A program made the position numbers and the translations under genes. From JAGQKC01 sp965223675 (lineage in GTDB: Bacteria; Nitrospirota; Nitrospiria; Nitrospirales; UBA8639), in contig OZ245013.1 of NCBI GenBank assembly GCA_965223675.1, positions 2,914,001 to 2,978,000 of the forward strand: a stretch of 64,000 nucleotides of DNA, written 5' to 3'. Shown here piece after piece: positions 51,132 through 61,143 of the stretch; within the stretch, counting starts at the first letter, position 1; each line of letters opens with the position of its first letter. The notes below the pieces were generated by a model. The model was not told where the DNA came from and did no database searches. It saw nothing but the letters and a program-made list of their open reading frames with translations.

Positions 51132-51656
51132 CTAGTCGATGGGCGGAGCAAATGATTCGTCGCGCCGTTCTTTTTGCTCCTCATAATAAGCTTTTTCATC
51201 GTCCTCATATTTGGTTTGCTGTTTTAGTTCGTCGATTTCTACAGGAGAAAGATAGCGAAGCGCAGTGGCACATAAGATGCGCTGCTTCACCGTCCCTTTT
51301 AAATGGATATTTACGAGCACATCGGCGCCGATCTGTCGTGCTCGCTCCCTCAGATCAGCATGCAATTCATCCCAATTGACTTTTTTCTGCTTCGGTGGCT
51401 GTTCAACTTCGACTACACCAAGCTCACGATAAGGCCTCTCTGGCAGATCATCAAGCACCTCGACTGTACCCGCAGAACTCTTCGTTTTGCTATTGGGCGC
51501 ATCATTGGAAGTCTGCGGTTCTTTCTTGGGATAACGAGCCGCGTCGATATCAAACACTTTTAAACGTGCAGCGGCTAATGCCGATTCATGCGGATTATTA
51601 CTTTGCATCAAGTTTTTGAGTTTTTCGACTCTGTCGTAGGCTTCTTGGAGGCTCAT
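51132..51656 (-). CDS. Hypothetical protein with DUF2786-like N-terminus and YbjQ-like middle
   Basis: This 174-residue protein begins MSLQEAYDRVEKLKNLMQSN and ALAAARLKVFDIDA, similar to the helical hairpin of DUF2786. A low-complexity linker leads to a second part with GVVEVEQPPKQKKVNWDELH and ADLRERARQIGADVLVNIHL, reminiscent of YbjQ-type heavy-metal-binding domains. The C-terminus is charged (YEDDEKAYYEEQKERRDES). Both resemblances are weak, and neither part carries invariant catalytic residues. The ATG at 51656 is chosen for the AAGGGGG site before it. Confidence 0.5.
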   Translation of the reverse strand: MSLQEAYDRVEKLKNLMQSNNPHESALAAARLKVFDIDAARYPKKEPQTSNDAPNSKTKSSAGTVEVLDDLPERPYRELGVVEVEQPPKQKKVNWDELHADLRERARQIGADVLVNIHLKGTVKQRILCATALRYLSPVEIDELKQQTKYEDDEKAYYEEQKERRDESFAPPID

Positions 51657-52339
51657 TTTCGCCCCCTTCTTTTTCAATACATTCACCGGCATATGTTACC
51701 TCAACATCCGTGGAATCTTGGAAATGACTACAGCGAGAATAAGAGAGTCGTCATTCCTGTACACCTCGCCACAGTTAAGAACACTGCAGAAATCATCATC
51801 TTGAGCATGATAGTGACTACGAGGACATGTCTACCTGTCACGAAAACAAATTGTCAACAGCTCCATGACCTGCTAGTCATAGATTTATCACGTATGCCGA
51901 GCAAGGTGAGTCTGCGGGCTCCCTTCTCCTAATATCTCCAACATGGTTTTCTGAAATGCTTCAGTACTGTGTGTCTCCAACTGGTTAGGCCTCAAAAGCT
52001 ACACGTCAAGGCCGATGCATATCTCCTCACATGGGGAACAGGCAGGCATCTCTTTGCAATGGAGATGCCTACACTGAATAACGATATGATATGACCTAAA
52101 TTTCAGTTCTCTGCATGAAGACACCTGCCTTGTCATAGCAGGAATTAAACACTCGACGATCACAAAACCTCTCGCGGGGACCTCTTCACCGTCTTCTTGA
52201 CATTTTCACTAGATCTGCCAGAATCCGAAACTGGACGAATCGAGAGGGTATATATCTAGGCGATCGTAAGAACCCACAAAAGAAAATCCTGCTCTTTTTT
52301 GCATTGCTCTATACATTCGAACACTGACTGTATTCTTTC
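51657..52339. other. Noncoding stretch with one perfect hairpin
   Basis: About 680 bases between a minus-strand gene and the histidine kinase hold no gene I can support. AGGCATCTC (52044-52052) pairs perfectly with GAGATGCCT (52062-52070) across a nine-base loop. There is no T-run after it, so it is not a simple terminator. A small RNA or leader structure is possible. Confidence 0.45.
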
Positions 52340-54619
52340 ATGATGGCGTCCCATATTAAACACGCTTCCCCTCCTTTTCTTCCATCAGCCCCTTCCCGAC
52401 CTATTCAAGACCAACTCTTCAGTCAACAGATCGCCCAGCTTTATGCTCTAGCTCCGACAGGAATTCTGACATCATTCATCAATAGCTTTATTCTCGTGTT
52501 AATCCTATGGAATGTGACTTCTTCCAAAATTTTGCTCTACTGGTTTATCGGTTTAGCAATGGTCAACGCAGCCAGGGGTATTCTCGTCTACCGCTACCGG
52601 AAAGCTTCTCCTTCAACAGAAGAAAGTCTCCTCTGGGGTGATGGGTTTGTTATAGGGAATTTAGTATCAGGATGTACTTGGGGGGCTGCAGGAATCTATC
52701 TGTACCCTCAGCACTCACTTCCTCATGAGTTCGGTTTGCTCTTTGTTCTCGGGGGTATGATTGCCGGCTCAACGGCCATGCATTCTGCTCTATACAAAGC
52801 TTTTTTTGCCTTTAGTGCCCCTATAGCGGCGCCATTAATCTTCAGGTTTTTTCAGCAAGGCGATAAACTGCACCTCGCGATGGGAATGTTATTTATCATG
52901 TTCATGGCAGCGATGAGTGTGGTCTCCCGACGCAATCATCTCATGATCAAGGAATTTATGACGCTTCAACACGAAAATGCCCAGCTCTTGGATGAGGTAA
53001 CGATGGCCAGAGATCACCTTGAAACGATCGTGGAAACCCGCACGGCCGAATTGAAAACATCAGAAACCCGCTATCGACTTTTAGCTGAGAATCTTACTGA
53101 TGTCATTTGGGTAATGGCATTAAATGGAAGTCACTTTACGTATATAAGTCCGTCAATAGAACATTTTTTAGGATATACACCTGAAGAGGCCATGTCTCTT
53201 TCTCTAGAAAAAACCTTAACTCCCGCTTCTGCTCAAAAGGCCAGAGCGGCCTTTGAAGAAGGGCTGGCCGTAGATCAGTCTGAACATGCCAATCCCTTCA
53301 CATCACGCACATTGGAGTTGGAACATCTTCGCAAGGATGGGTCCACGGTATGGGCGGAGGTAAGGGGGGGTATTCTTTTTGATGAAGGGGCACGCGCCAT
53401 TGGCATCGTAGGTGTTACCCGCGATGTAACGGAACGTAAAAAGATGGAGGAGGAAAAGCAAAGTCTCGAGACTCAACTTCTTCGCTCTCAGAAAATCGAA
53501 GCTATAGGCACATTGGCTGGAGGAATCGCCCATGATTTTAATAATTTCCTCACAAGTGTCCTGGGAAACATTTTACTTGCGAAAAGGCAAGATCCCTCCA
53601 GTCCGTCCAAATCAGAATTCTTGAACAAAGCGGAACATGCGACTCTACGCGCGAAAAATCTGACCCAACAACTCCTTACTTTTGCAAAAGGCGGTGAGCC
53701 CATTAAACAACTCACCTCTCTCGACACGGTGATCAAAGAGAGCTCGAGTTTTGTGCTCTCTGGGTCAGCTGTAGCTTGTGAATATATGTTTCCGCCTGAT
53801 CTATGGCCGACGGATATCGATCAAGGACAAATTAGTCAAGTTGTGCACAACTTAGTGATGAATGCGGTGCAAGCCATGCCCAATGGAGGGACGATCACCA
53901 TACGTGCAGAAAACCTACTTCTTGATACAACAACGTTAGACAAGCATATTCCCCTACCACTGGGGCCCTATCTGAAAGTATCTCTTCGCGATCAGGGCAG
54001 TGGAATTCCAGATGACCAGTTGCCACAGATTTTTGATCCCTATTTTTCAACCAAGACCGAGGGACATGGCCTCGGATTAGCTTCAGTGTACTCGATTATG
54101 AAAAAACACGGGGGGCTCATTACGGTCGACAGTAAATTAGGAGTCGGTACTGAATTCACACTGATTTTCCCAGCGTCACCTCACGCTCAGGTCCCCACAG
54201 CATCCGAAGCCGTTCAACCGAAGCAAGGCAGCGGAAAGATTCTCGTCATGGATGATGATGAACATATCCGAATGGTGGCAGGAGAACTCCTCACGAGCTG
54301 TGGTTATGAGTACGAATTGGCCCAAGATGGGTATGAAGCCATCACCTTGTATAAAAAAGCGATGAAGAGTATGCAGCCATTTTCTGCGGTCATTGTTGAC
54401 TTGACAGTACCTGGGAGCATGGGCGGAAAAGAGACGTTACGGAGATTGCGCACGATTGACCCTGAAGTGAAAGCCATTGTGTCAAGTGGTTATTCCAAAG
54501 ATCCTGTTATGGCGAACTATCGAATCCATGGATTTCATGGCGTCGTTAAAAAACCCTATTCAATCGAAGAACTCGGTAAAGTGGTGTACCACGTTGTTAT
54601 GGAGCCTTCTTCTCGTTGA
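52340..54619 (+). CDS. Hybrid histidine kinase with membrane sensor, PAS and receiver domains
   Basis: This 759-residue protein has an N-terminal membrane region of about six helices (about residues 35-200), a coiled coil (QHENAQLLDEVTMARDHLET), and a PAS domain (about 238-370, with YRLLAENLTDVIWVMAL). The HisKA domain has the phospho-accepting H398 in GGIAHDFNNFL. A HATPase has the N box in VVHNLVMNAVQAMPNGG, the G1 loop in LRDQGSGIPDD and EGHGLGLASVYSI. A C-terminal receiver (about 632-755) has D638-D640 and phospho-acceptor D687 (IVDLTVPG) with K734. Signal transfer by H398 to D687 is likely. No separate regulator gene is next to it, so it may work with distant partners. Confidence 0.93.
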   Translation: MMASHIKHASPPFLPSAPSRPIQDQLFSQQIAQLYALAPTGILTSFINSFILVLILWNVTSSKILLYWFIGLAMVNAARGILVYRYRKASPSTEESLLWGDGFVIGNLVSGCTWGAAGIYLYPQHSLPHEFGLLFVLGGMIAGSTAMHSALYKAFFAFSAPIAAPLIFRFFQQGDKLHLAMGMLFIMFMAAMSVVSRRNHLMIKEFMTLQHENAQLLDEVTMARDHLETIVETRTAELKTSETRYRLLAENLTDVIWVMALNGSHFTYISPSIEHFLGYTPEEAMSLSLEKTLTPASAQKARAAFEEGLAVDQSEHANPFTSRTLELEHLRKDGSTVWAEVRGGILFDEGARAIGIVGVTRDVTERKKMEEEKQSLETQLLRSQKIEAIGTLAGGIAHDFNNFLTSVLGNILLAKRQDPSSPSKSEFLNKAEHATLRAKNLTQQLLTFAKGGEPIKQLTSLDTVIKESSSFVLSGSAVACEYMFPPDLWPTDIDQGQISQVVHNLVMNAVQAMPNGGTITIRAENLLLDTTTLDKHIPLPLGPYLKVSLRDQGSGIPDDQLPQIFDPYFSTKTEGHGLGLASVYSIMKKHGGLITVDSKLGVGTEFTLIFPASPHAQVPTASEAVQPKQGSGKILVMDDDEHIRMVAGELLTSCGYEYELAQDGYEAITLYKKAMKSMQPFSAVIVDLTVPGSMGGKETLRRLRTIDPEVKAIVSSGYSKDPVMANYRIHGFHGVVKKPYSIEELGKVVYHVVMEPSSR

Positions 54620-54758
54620 CTATCACATGCATCTCTGAAGTTTTTTAGCTTTAGATGCTTTCATCAGTTTGAGTGAATGATTCAAGAGACATTGAGATGA
54701 AAGACAAGGCCTGAAATATCACTGGAAAATTTGATTCGTCTCCAATCGATTGCTTAAC

Positions 54759-55322
54759 TTAAAACCGATATTGAATTCCAGCGCCAAGAGATACGTAATC
54801 AAGATCCTCCACATCTCCTCTTGGGGCAACATACGAGACTTCAAAATTGACTAACCAATTCTGAGTCACGTAAACATCTGCTCCACCTCCAAATCGAAAT
54901 GCTACATCCGTCTCTGTAATATTCGATTGTAAGAGCTTGGAGTCGGCTGTCGCAGTCATCGAGCCAACCCCAAATAACGCAAACGGTTGAAATTGTCCCG
55001 TGAGAGCGAAAAATTTACCGTTGAGGGTAGCCGCCCACGTTTCAATGTCTAAACTCGCTTGTTTTAGGTCAAACCCGATCGCTCGTTCACCTTCAGCTTC
55101 GATAGCCATGTGTGGATGGAGACGATATCCGAGTCGAAAATTATATCCTTCAGAATCTTTAAAAGATAAGGGACCAGTATCACTAAAATTCTCAAGCGCA
55201 TATATGCCTCCAGCACCAATATAGAAACCTTTTCTGGCAAATTCAGAAGACTCCTCGGCTGAGGCCATTGATGGGCAGAGCCCTATGATACACATGCTGA
55301 TTATGATCATTATCTTTTTCAT
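54759..55322 (-). CDS. Outer-membrane beta-barrel protein
   Basis: This 187-residue protein has a signal peptide (MKKIMIIISMCIIGLCPSMA, cleaved near SAEE) and alternating beta-strand segments (GFYIGAGGIYALENF, YNFRLGYRLHPHMAIEAEGE, WLVNFEVSYVAPRGDV). It ends VSLGAGIQYRF, with the final aromatic residue recognised by the BAM complex. This is the OmpX/opacity-like eight-stranded barrel type. ATG at 55322 begins the signal. An in-frame Met at 55331 is less likely. Function unknown. Confidence 0.82.
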   Translation of the reverse strand: MKKIMIIISMCIIGLCPSMASAEESSEFARKGFYIGAGGIYALENFSDTGPLSFKDSEGYNFRLGYRLHPHMAIEAEGERAIGFDLKQASLDIETWAATLNGKFFALTGQFQPFALFGVGSMTATADSKLLQSNITETDVAFRFGGGADVYVTQNWLVNFEVSYVAPRGDVEDLDYVSLGAGIQYRF

Positions 55323-55525
55323 GAAAGCCATTCTCCTTATGATTCTATGAACAAAAAATGAAATATCGACAAGAGGTTAGCGAAAGCCTACTCACTCATT
55401 TTTTTACCAACAATTCCCCATTAGAGGGGCTAATATCACGACTGCAGCCACCCTGAATTGTCTCCAACGGTTCGACCGGTTTATAATTTCACTCTTGTTT
55501 CATGAATACGATAGAAGGAGGAATC

Positions 55526-55867
55526 ATGATGAGCCTTGCAGATAAAACATGCGTGCCCTGCCGCGGTGGAGTTCCACCATTGGAGTCATCCAAAGTTCAA
55601 GAACTGCTAGGACAATTAGAAAACGGATGGGAACTGAATACTCAAGGCCATATTGAACGCATGTATACGTTCAACAATTTTGCCGAGGCCCTTGCGTTTG
55701 TGAATCGTGTCGGCGCGGTAGCTGAAACAGAAGGCCACCATCCCGACCTTTATTTGGCTTGGGGGAAATGCAAGGTGGAGATTTGGACCCACAAGATAAA
55801 TGGATTGACCGAGAGCGACTTTTTTATGGCCGCTAAAGCCGATCGCGAATTTCAGACCAATGGCTGA
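55526..55867 (+). CDS. phhB: Pterin-4a-carbinolamine dehydratase-like protein
   Basis: This 113-residue protein has the PCD/DCoH pattern: GGVPPLESSKVQELLGQLEN, then HIERMYTFNNFAEALAFVNRVGAVAETEGHHPDLYLAWGKCKVEIWTH, with the catalytic EGHHPDL. It recycles tetrahydropterin after aromatic amino-acid hydroxylation, or binds related pterins. The ATG is preceded by AAGGAGGAATC. An N-terminal CVPC pair is unusual for the family. Its end overlaps the next gene by eight bases, coupling it to a radical-SAM protein. Confidence 0.9.
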   Translation: MMSLADKTCVPCRGGVPPLESSKVQELLGQLENGWELNTQGHIERMYTFNNFAEALAFVNRVGAVAETEGHHPDLYLAWGKCKVEIWTHKINGLTESDFFMAAKADREFQTNG

Positions 55868-57821
55868 CAATGCTCTCCCAGCCAGAGATTCGCTGATACA
55901 CGTTAACCCTTCAGCGCCCTCCCGCCCTTCTTCTTACACAATACCTGACACCATGGACTTTCGTGCACATGGGACGAAGGTTGCTCTCGTCACAATGCCC
56001 TTCACCTATTCCAAGTTTCCGTCCATTCAATTAGGCACCCTGTCGGCCTTGCTCAAGACGCAGAGAATCGGGGTCAAGACCTATCATTTAAATCTGGAAT
56101 TCGCACATATTATTGGAGTGCCATTGTATGAAATTTTGTGCGAGAAGCGCGGGCTGATTGGTGAATGGCTCTTTTCTTCAATTTTGTTCCGAGATAACCC
56201 CAAACATGTGCAATATCCGAGTGTCTTTAAGCCCATCTTCGAGGACACCGCACGAGAAGCAAACTGTTCAATCAGCTACTTAGAAGACATTGCACACAAA
56301 ATCGCACCACAATTTTTGACCCAAGCCATGACGAGATATGACTGGGGCCAGTACGAAATCGTGGGATTTACCTCAACCTTTGACCAGAATGTCGCCAGCC
56401 TGACGATGGCCAAACTCATAAAGGATCTGTATCCCGACATTCGGATCGTTTTTGGTGGAGCGAATTTTGATGGCGAGATGGGTCTCGAACATTTTCGTGC
56501 ATGTCCTTGGATCGACTATGTCGTGGTCGGCGAAGGGGAAGAGATCTTCCCGCCCTTAGTCAAACAAATTCTTACTCGCCAAGAAGACACCATACCGGCA
56601 GGCGTGGCTCATCGAAAAGATGGAAAGATTGAGCTTGAACGCAGCACGAACCTCTTTTCCAGCTTTTCCCGCATGGGACCACCCGATTATGACGACTACT
56701 TCGAACAGCTCGCTGAATTAGAAAAACAAGGCTCAACAGGGCTAAACCGAATTCTCCTCTACGAAGGGTCGCGCGGTTGCTGGTGGGGAGAAAAACATCA
56801 CTGCACGTTTTGCGGACTGAATGCACAAGCGATGCAGTTTCGGGCAAAGTCCGCAGAACAGGTTTCAGAGGAATTAGATTTTCTTTCGAGCCGCTATGAA
56901 ACAACACGGTTTCGAATGGTCGACAACATTATCGATATGAAATACATCGACGGACTGTTTGGCAAATTCGCCGAAGCGCACCTGGATCTCGATGTCTTCA
57001 TGGAAACGAAAAGTAATTTGACCAAACGACAAATTCAGACACTCGCCCAAGGTGGGGTGAAGTGTATGCAGCCAGGCATTGAAAGTTTAAGTGCGGCGCA
57101 GCTCAAAGAAATGGATAAGGGAGTCAGTCCACTTCAGAATATTCAATGTCTCAAATGGAGTCGATATTACAACATTGACGTGTCTTGGAATATACTTCTT
57201 GGTTTTCCGCAAGAGACCAATGATGACTATCAACGGCAACTGGACCTCATCCCTTCTCTGCTTCATTTTCAGCCGCCAGAATCCACTGGGAAGCTTTGGC
57301 TCGAACGGTTTAGCCCGTATTTCATGCGACCTGATGATTACAATATTCGTATTCTTGGCCCTGACCCAGCCTATGCCTACGTTTATGATGAACGGACCGT
57401 GGATCTCGCGAAGATTGCCTACGACTTCGAGTATGAAGCGGATTGGAAGATCGATGACGATCTATATAGACAGCTAGTCAAGGCCGTCAATGACTGGAGG
57501 GCACGCTATTTTTCTGACAACCGGCCATTCTTGTTTTATTCGAAAGCGATGAGTTACGTCACAGTCTACGATGGACGTCCGACTACACCAACCAGCGAAC
57601 GTTTTGATTGGCCTGCGGCTTTCATTATTGATTACTGTAACGAACAGCCTCGGACCTTTGAACATATTCGAAAGGCATCACAGAACGTCATGCGAAAAAA
57701 TACCGAAGACTCAATTATCTCACTGAGAGATGAGGTCGCGACACTCGTATCCAAACGCATTGTGCACGAAGAAAAAGACCGATACTTCACACTCGCACTA
57801 CCGGTCAATCCACACCTGTAA
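55860..57821 (+). CDS. RiPP-type B12-binding/radical-SAM protein
   Basis: This 653-residue enzyme has a B12-binding-like Rossmann domain (about residues 35-245, with VGFTSTFDQNVASLTMAKLI and RIVFGGANFDGEMGLEHF). A radical-SAM domain (about 285-560) follows, with the cluster cysteines C307-x7-C315-x2-C318 in GCWWGEKHHCTFCGLN. That spacing differs from the usual CxxxCxxC and matches the RiPP maturation radical SAM 1 family, which C-methylates or modifies precursor peptides. It overlaps phhB by eight bases, and no precursor peptide is seen nearby, so its substrate is unknown. The C-terminal part (about 560-653) is a small winged-helix-like region. Confidence 0.88.
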   Translation: MADNALPARDSLIHVNPSAPSRPSSYTIPDTMDFRAHGTKVALVTMPFTYSKFPSIQLGTLSALLKTQRIGVKTYHLNLEFAHIIGVPLYEILCEKRGLIGEWLFSSILFRDNPKHVQYPSVFKPIFEDTAREANCSISYLEDIAHKIAPQFLTQAMTRYDWGQYEIVGFTSTFDQNVASLTMAKLIKDLYPDIRIVFGGANFDGEMGLEHFRACPWIDYVVVGEGEEIFPPLVKQILTRQEDTIPAGVAHRKDGKIELERSTNLFSSFSRMGPPDYDDYFEQLAELEKQGSTGLNRILLYEGSRGCWWGEKHHCTFCGLNAQAMQFRAKSAEQVSEELDFLSSRYETTRFRMVDNIIDMKYIDGLFGKFAEAHLDLDVFMETKSNLTKRQIQTLAQGGVKCMQPGIESLSAAQLKEMDKGVSPLQNIQCLKWSRYYNIDVSWNILLGFPQETNDDYQRQLDLIPSLLHFQPPESTGKLWLERFSPYFMRPDDYNIRILGPDPAYAYVYDERTVDLAKIAYDFEYEADWKIDDDLYRQLVKAVNDWRARYFSDNRPFLFYSKAMSYVTVYDGRPTTPTSERFDWPAAFIIDYCNEQPRTFEHIRKASQNVMRKNTEDSIISLRDEVATLVSKRIVHEEKDRYFTLALPVNPHL

Positions 57822-57928
57822 GAAGTGAATTCCGTACATTCACACACAATTGCTAAGAACGAGCACATACTTTGTCATCAGAAAATTGTTTACGCTCTCT
57901 CTTTATCAGCCTGGATCATCCCGTAATA

Positions 57929-57957
57929 TTGACAATTTTTTATATGCTTAGTACGCT
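57929..57957 (+). promoter_or_regulatory. Possible sigma-70-type promoter before mltD
   Basis: TTGACA (57929-57934), a 17-base spacer and TACGCT (57952-57957) stand about 46 bases before the mltD ATG. The -35 is perfect, the -10 weak. No clear ribosome site precedes the ATG. Confidence 0.4.
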
Positions 57958-58003
57958 GTAAAGTTGTATAGGAAACGACCGAAAAGTCTTATAATCTTAT
58001 AAA

Positions 58004-59887
58004 ATGATTAAGTTAGAAATAAAATCTCAAATAGATAGTGGTCTGTCCTTTACCTACTTTATCGCCATATGTTGCTGTGGTCTGCTCATCAGCACGACGG
58101 TATTTGGACAGCCGACACAAACAGTCAACGTCCCGTCTCCTGACAACTCAACATCTTCTGTTGGACCTACACCCCTTCAACCTATCTGGGGACATTCAGA
58201 TAACGAAGAGACACTCCAAGATCTCCCATCGTATCGAATGGCCAGAGAGGCCATTGCTGATGAGGCAGATTATCGGCAACCACTCCCCACTCCTTCATCA
58301 CAACCTACAGCGCCTGCTCCTGATGGGCAAGACGAGGTTCTCGCTCAATACGATCCCATCGACGCAATACAGCAAGAGACCCTGATGGTTGAATCAGAAC
58401 GGACCACCCAAAGAGAGACTCTGGGGTCAGTGTTGGACAATACGCCAGATTTCGATATTCCAACGTTAGTGCACTGGACGCCACAGCAATGGTCGCGCCT
58501 TGAATTAAAGACCGGGGAACGCTTTGAACAATCCTTAGCGAATCCGCTCCAACGCTACGAGCCCTTGTTCGAACAGGACGGACCTTATGTTCCCTCAGCA
58601 CACACTCACCCGTACGGAACTGTTCCGCTTGTGCTCAACAGTCATGTGGAACGGAATCTTGATTATTTTCAGGTTGGTATTCCTGATCGTTTTCAGAGCT
58701 ATCTTGATCGATATGAAAAGTATAAAAACCTTGTCGAGCAAATATTCATTGAGTTTGGGTTGCCTCCTGAACTCGGACACCTCTCGTTAGTTGAAAGTGG
58801 GTTTAATCCACGGGCCTACTCACGTGCTCGTGCTTCAGGACCTTGGCAATTCATGAAGGCCACGGGACGAATGTATGGACTCAACGTGTCATGGTACGTG
58901 GACGAACGGAGAGATCCTGTCAAGTCGACGATTGCCGCCGCTCATCATCTACGAGATCTCTATGACCAATTTGGATCTTGGCCTCTTGCTCTTGGAGCTT
59001 ATAACGCGGGAGGGGGAAAGATCAGTCGAGCGATTCGACGTACGGGCACTCGAGATTTTTGGAAAATTCGCAGAACTTGGTATATTAGACGAGAAACCAA
59101 AGAATACGTCCCTCGATTTATTGCCGCGACCCTCATTGCCTCTCACCCATCAGACTACGGATTTTCTGTCGCACAAGTAGAGCCTTATAGCTATGACGAG
59201 GTACTAATTCATAAGCGAGTACACCTCAAGGCAGTTGCGAAAACTACAGGAATTACGTTTGAGAATCTTAGAGAACTTAACCCAGAACTGCGAAGAAGCA
59301 TTGTTCCATCTCAGCGAAAGGGCTATCCGCTCAAGGTACCCGCAGGTATGGGACCAGTGGTCAAAAAACAGCACGACCGTATTCAGCCCTGGACACAACC
59401 GGCGCCGCCGCCGACTACCTGGTATCGAGTACGCTATGGAGACAATCTCTCCGTGGTTGCCAAGCGATATGGAATGAAAGTGCGGGCTCTCAAACGCTTA
59501 AATAGACTTTCCGGAAATCTCATTCGTGTAGGACAACGTCTACGGGTGAGAGCACACGATGCGCCTGTTGACCTCAAATCTCGTTGGTATACGGTGAGGA
59601 GGGGTGATAATTTATCAGATATTGCTCAAAGATTCGGCACGTCTATCACAGCGATTAAAAGACTCAATAATTTATCGGGGAATCTAATCCGCGTTGGAGA
59701 TAAGCTCCAACTTAGGGGAAAACCCAACACGGTTGCCCGTCAAGGTGAAAAGTGGTACCGCGTCCGTCGGGGAGACAGTCTTTGGGAGATCGCCAAACGA
59801 TTTCGTGTCAGCGTGAGAGATCTAAAAGTTTTGAACAATCTGACCACAAGTTTTATCAGAGTGGGCCATCTCTTACTCATCAAGTAA
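58004..59887 (+). CDS. mltD: Membrane-bound lytic murein transglycosylase D with LysM repeats
   Basis: This 627-residue protein has a signal or membrane anchor (residues 12-36, FTYFIAICCCGLLISTTVFG), then a low-complexity Pro/Gln region. An SLT domain (about 255-380) has the catalytic E264 in LSLVESGFNPRAYSRARASG. Further motifs are PWQFMKATGRMYGL, IAAAHHLRDLYDQFGSWPLA and GAYNAGGGKI. Three full LysM domains follow (starting WYRVRYGDNLSVVAKRYG, WYTVRRGDNLSDIAQRFG and WYRVRRGDSLWEIAKRFR), with a fourth degenerate one before them. It cuts peptidoglycan with anhydro-MurNAc formation. The next gene is convergent. Confidence 0.94.
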   Translation: MIKLEIKSQIDSGLSFTYFIAICCCGLLISTTVFGQPTQTVNVPSPDNSTSSVGPTPLQPIWGHSDNEETLQDLPSYRMAREAIADEADYRQPLPTPSSQPTAPAPDGQDEVLAQYDPIDAIQQETLMVESERTTQRETLGSVLDNTPDFDIPTLVHWTPQQWSRLELKTGERFEQSLANPLQRYEPLFEQDGPYVPSAHTHPYGTVPLVLNSHVERNLDYFQVGIPDRFQSYLDRYEKYKNLVEQIFIEFGLPPELGHLSLVESGFNPRAYSRARASGPWQFMKATGRMYGLNVSWYVDERRDPVKSTIAAAHHLRDLYDQFGSWPLALGAYNAGGGKISRAIRRTGTRDFWKIRRTWYIRRETKEYVPRFIAATLIASHPSDYGFSVAQVEPYSYDEVLIHKRVHLKAVAKTTGITFENLRELNPELRRSIVPSQRKGYPLKVPAGMGPVVKKQHDRIQPWTQPAPPPTTWYRVRYGDNLSVVAKRYGMKVRALKRLNRLSGNLIRVGQRLRVRAHDAPVDLKSRWYTVRRGDNLSDIAQRFGTSITAIKRLNNLSGNLIRVGDKLQLRGKPNTVARQGEKWYRVRRGDSLWEIAKRFRVSVRDLKVLNNLTTSFIRVGHLLLIK

Positions 59888-59906
59888 GCACTGCTAATAG
59901 TTCTGA

Positions 59907-60689
59907 TTATTCTTTTCCATCACGACTTTCTTTAGACTTATCATTTTCCTCTTGAGCCACCGAGGTATCTTGGTCCGTTGAGGTCGCCTCTATGTCAGAC
60001 TCTTCCGATTCAGGGAGTTTTTCTTCTGGAGATAAGACTTGCACGCGAAGAGACGCTTCACTGGCGTAGGGAGAGGCAGGGAATTGTTCGAGTAAATCTT
60101 TATAACGAACTAAGGCTTTTTCCGTCGCTCCATCAGCTTCTTCCAATTTAGCTAATTCAAAGAGAACTTGATCCTTATTATAGACATTTGGGGCTAATAA
60201 GATGTCCGAAAATTCTTGAAAAGCTTTTTCACGATCTCCACTGAGCAGATACGCATACCCTAACCGCTGACGGACAAGCCCTTGTAACAATGAATTTCGA
60301 CCGTATTCTTCGAGAAACTGTTGATACGCCTCGATCGCACCGTTGTAATCTTCTTGCTCCATAAGACTATTGCCCAACAGATATAACGCACTCTGAGCCG
60401 GAACGGTCCTGGGATAGTCCTTGAGAATTTTTTTATAGAGACCTGTGGCTTTACTCACACTTTCTTTTGACTGTTCCGGGTCATCGAGAGAACGATCCAG
60501 ATAGTGCGCTTGGGCTTGCCCTTCCAACAACCAGGCCTCCTGGGTTTGACGATGTTCGAGCCACATCACGATTCCACCCGCAGCCGCAACAAGAATGATG
60601 AAAAAGAGGCCGCCCAATACAGCTTTCCGATGTCGTTCAATAAAGAACAAAAAGTGATCTTTGCGACTCAACAATTCCGTCTCATCCAT
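59907..60689 (-). CDS. Tetratricopeptide-repeat inner-membrane protein (YfgM-like)
   Basis: This 260-residue protein has one transmembrane helix (about residues 22-45, VLGGLFFIILVAAAGGIVMWL) and TPR-like helical repeats (SATGLYKKILKDYPRTVPAQ, SALYLLGNSLMEQEDYNGAIEAY, LEEYGRNSLLQGLVRQRLGYAY, ALVRYKDLLEQFPASPYASE). The acidic C-terminus (EESDIEATSTDQDTSVAQEE) is disordered. YfgM-type proteins attach to the Sec translocon and assist periplasmic folding. ATG at 60689 is favoured by an AGGTGG site. A longer frame to 60731 is possible. Confidence 0.75.
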   Translation of the reverse strand: MDETELLSRKDHFLFFIERHRKAVLGGLFFIILVAAAGGIVMWLEHRQTQEAWLLEGQAQAHYLDRSLDDPEQSKESVSKATGLYKKILKDYPRTVPAQSALYLLGNSLMEQEDYNGAIEAYQQFLEEYGRNSLLQGLVRQRLGYAYLLSGDREKAFQEFSDILLAPNVYNKDQVLFELAKLEEADGATEKALVRYKDLLEQFPASPYASEASLRVQVLSPEEKLPESEESDIEATSTDQDTSVAQEENDKSKESRDGKE

Positions 60690-60930
60690 AACACCACCTG
60701 ACGGAGTGTTAATTTTTATCTTATAGCTCATGGTCGCTATTCCTCACCAGCATGCTTGAAAAACTGTGATACAGAGTCTTATGACATACGCTTGGACTGG
60801 TCGTGCTTATACTTGCCAATGCGATCCATGTCAAATGTTTGGAAGCAGCAAATCAGTCTAGTTGACAACGACCGGGTGGCTGATATAATCCTTACGTTGT
60901 ATAATATTTGCATTAACTGATTACGTATAC

Positions 60931-61006
60931 AGGCGGATAGCTCAGTTGGGAGAGCGCTGCCTTTACACGGCAGAGGTCACAGGTTCGATCCCTGTTCCGC
61001 CTACCA
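60931..61006 (+). tRNA. tRNA-Val (anticodon UAC)
   Basis: The cloverleaf is complete: acceptor AGGCGGA pairs with TCCGCCT, U8 is present, the D-arm is GCTCAGTTGGGAGAGC, the anticodon stem CTGCC/GGCAG encloses TTTACAC with anticodon TAC, and the T-arm is CAGGTTCGATCCCTG. The CCA end is encoded. Confidence 0.95.
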
Positions 61007-61143
61007 GCCGATACGCTATAACAAGTTTGCTGATGTTCCAAATCTAACATCGTTACAATTCCCGACTACAAAAATTAGACTACGTATTACATATTCTTCC
61101 TCGGTGACTATGAAGGGGCTTATTGCCCTACCAAGGAGTAAAC

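Noticed and set aside
51588..51932. A plus-strand reading frame opposite the gene at 51132-51656
   Set aside because: It is mostly antisense to a better-supported gene, and has no ribosome site or family.
55300..58000. A RiPP precursor peptide near the radical-SAM gene
   Set aside because: No short frame with a leader-like acidic helix and a repeated or glycine-rich core is visible in the intergenic regions on either side.
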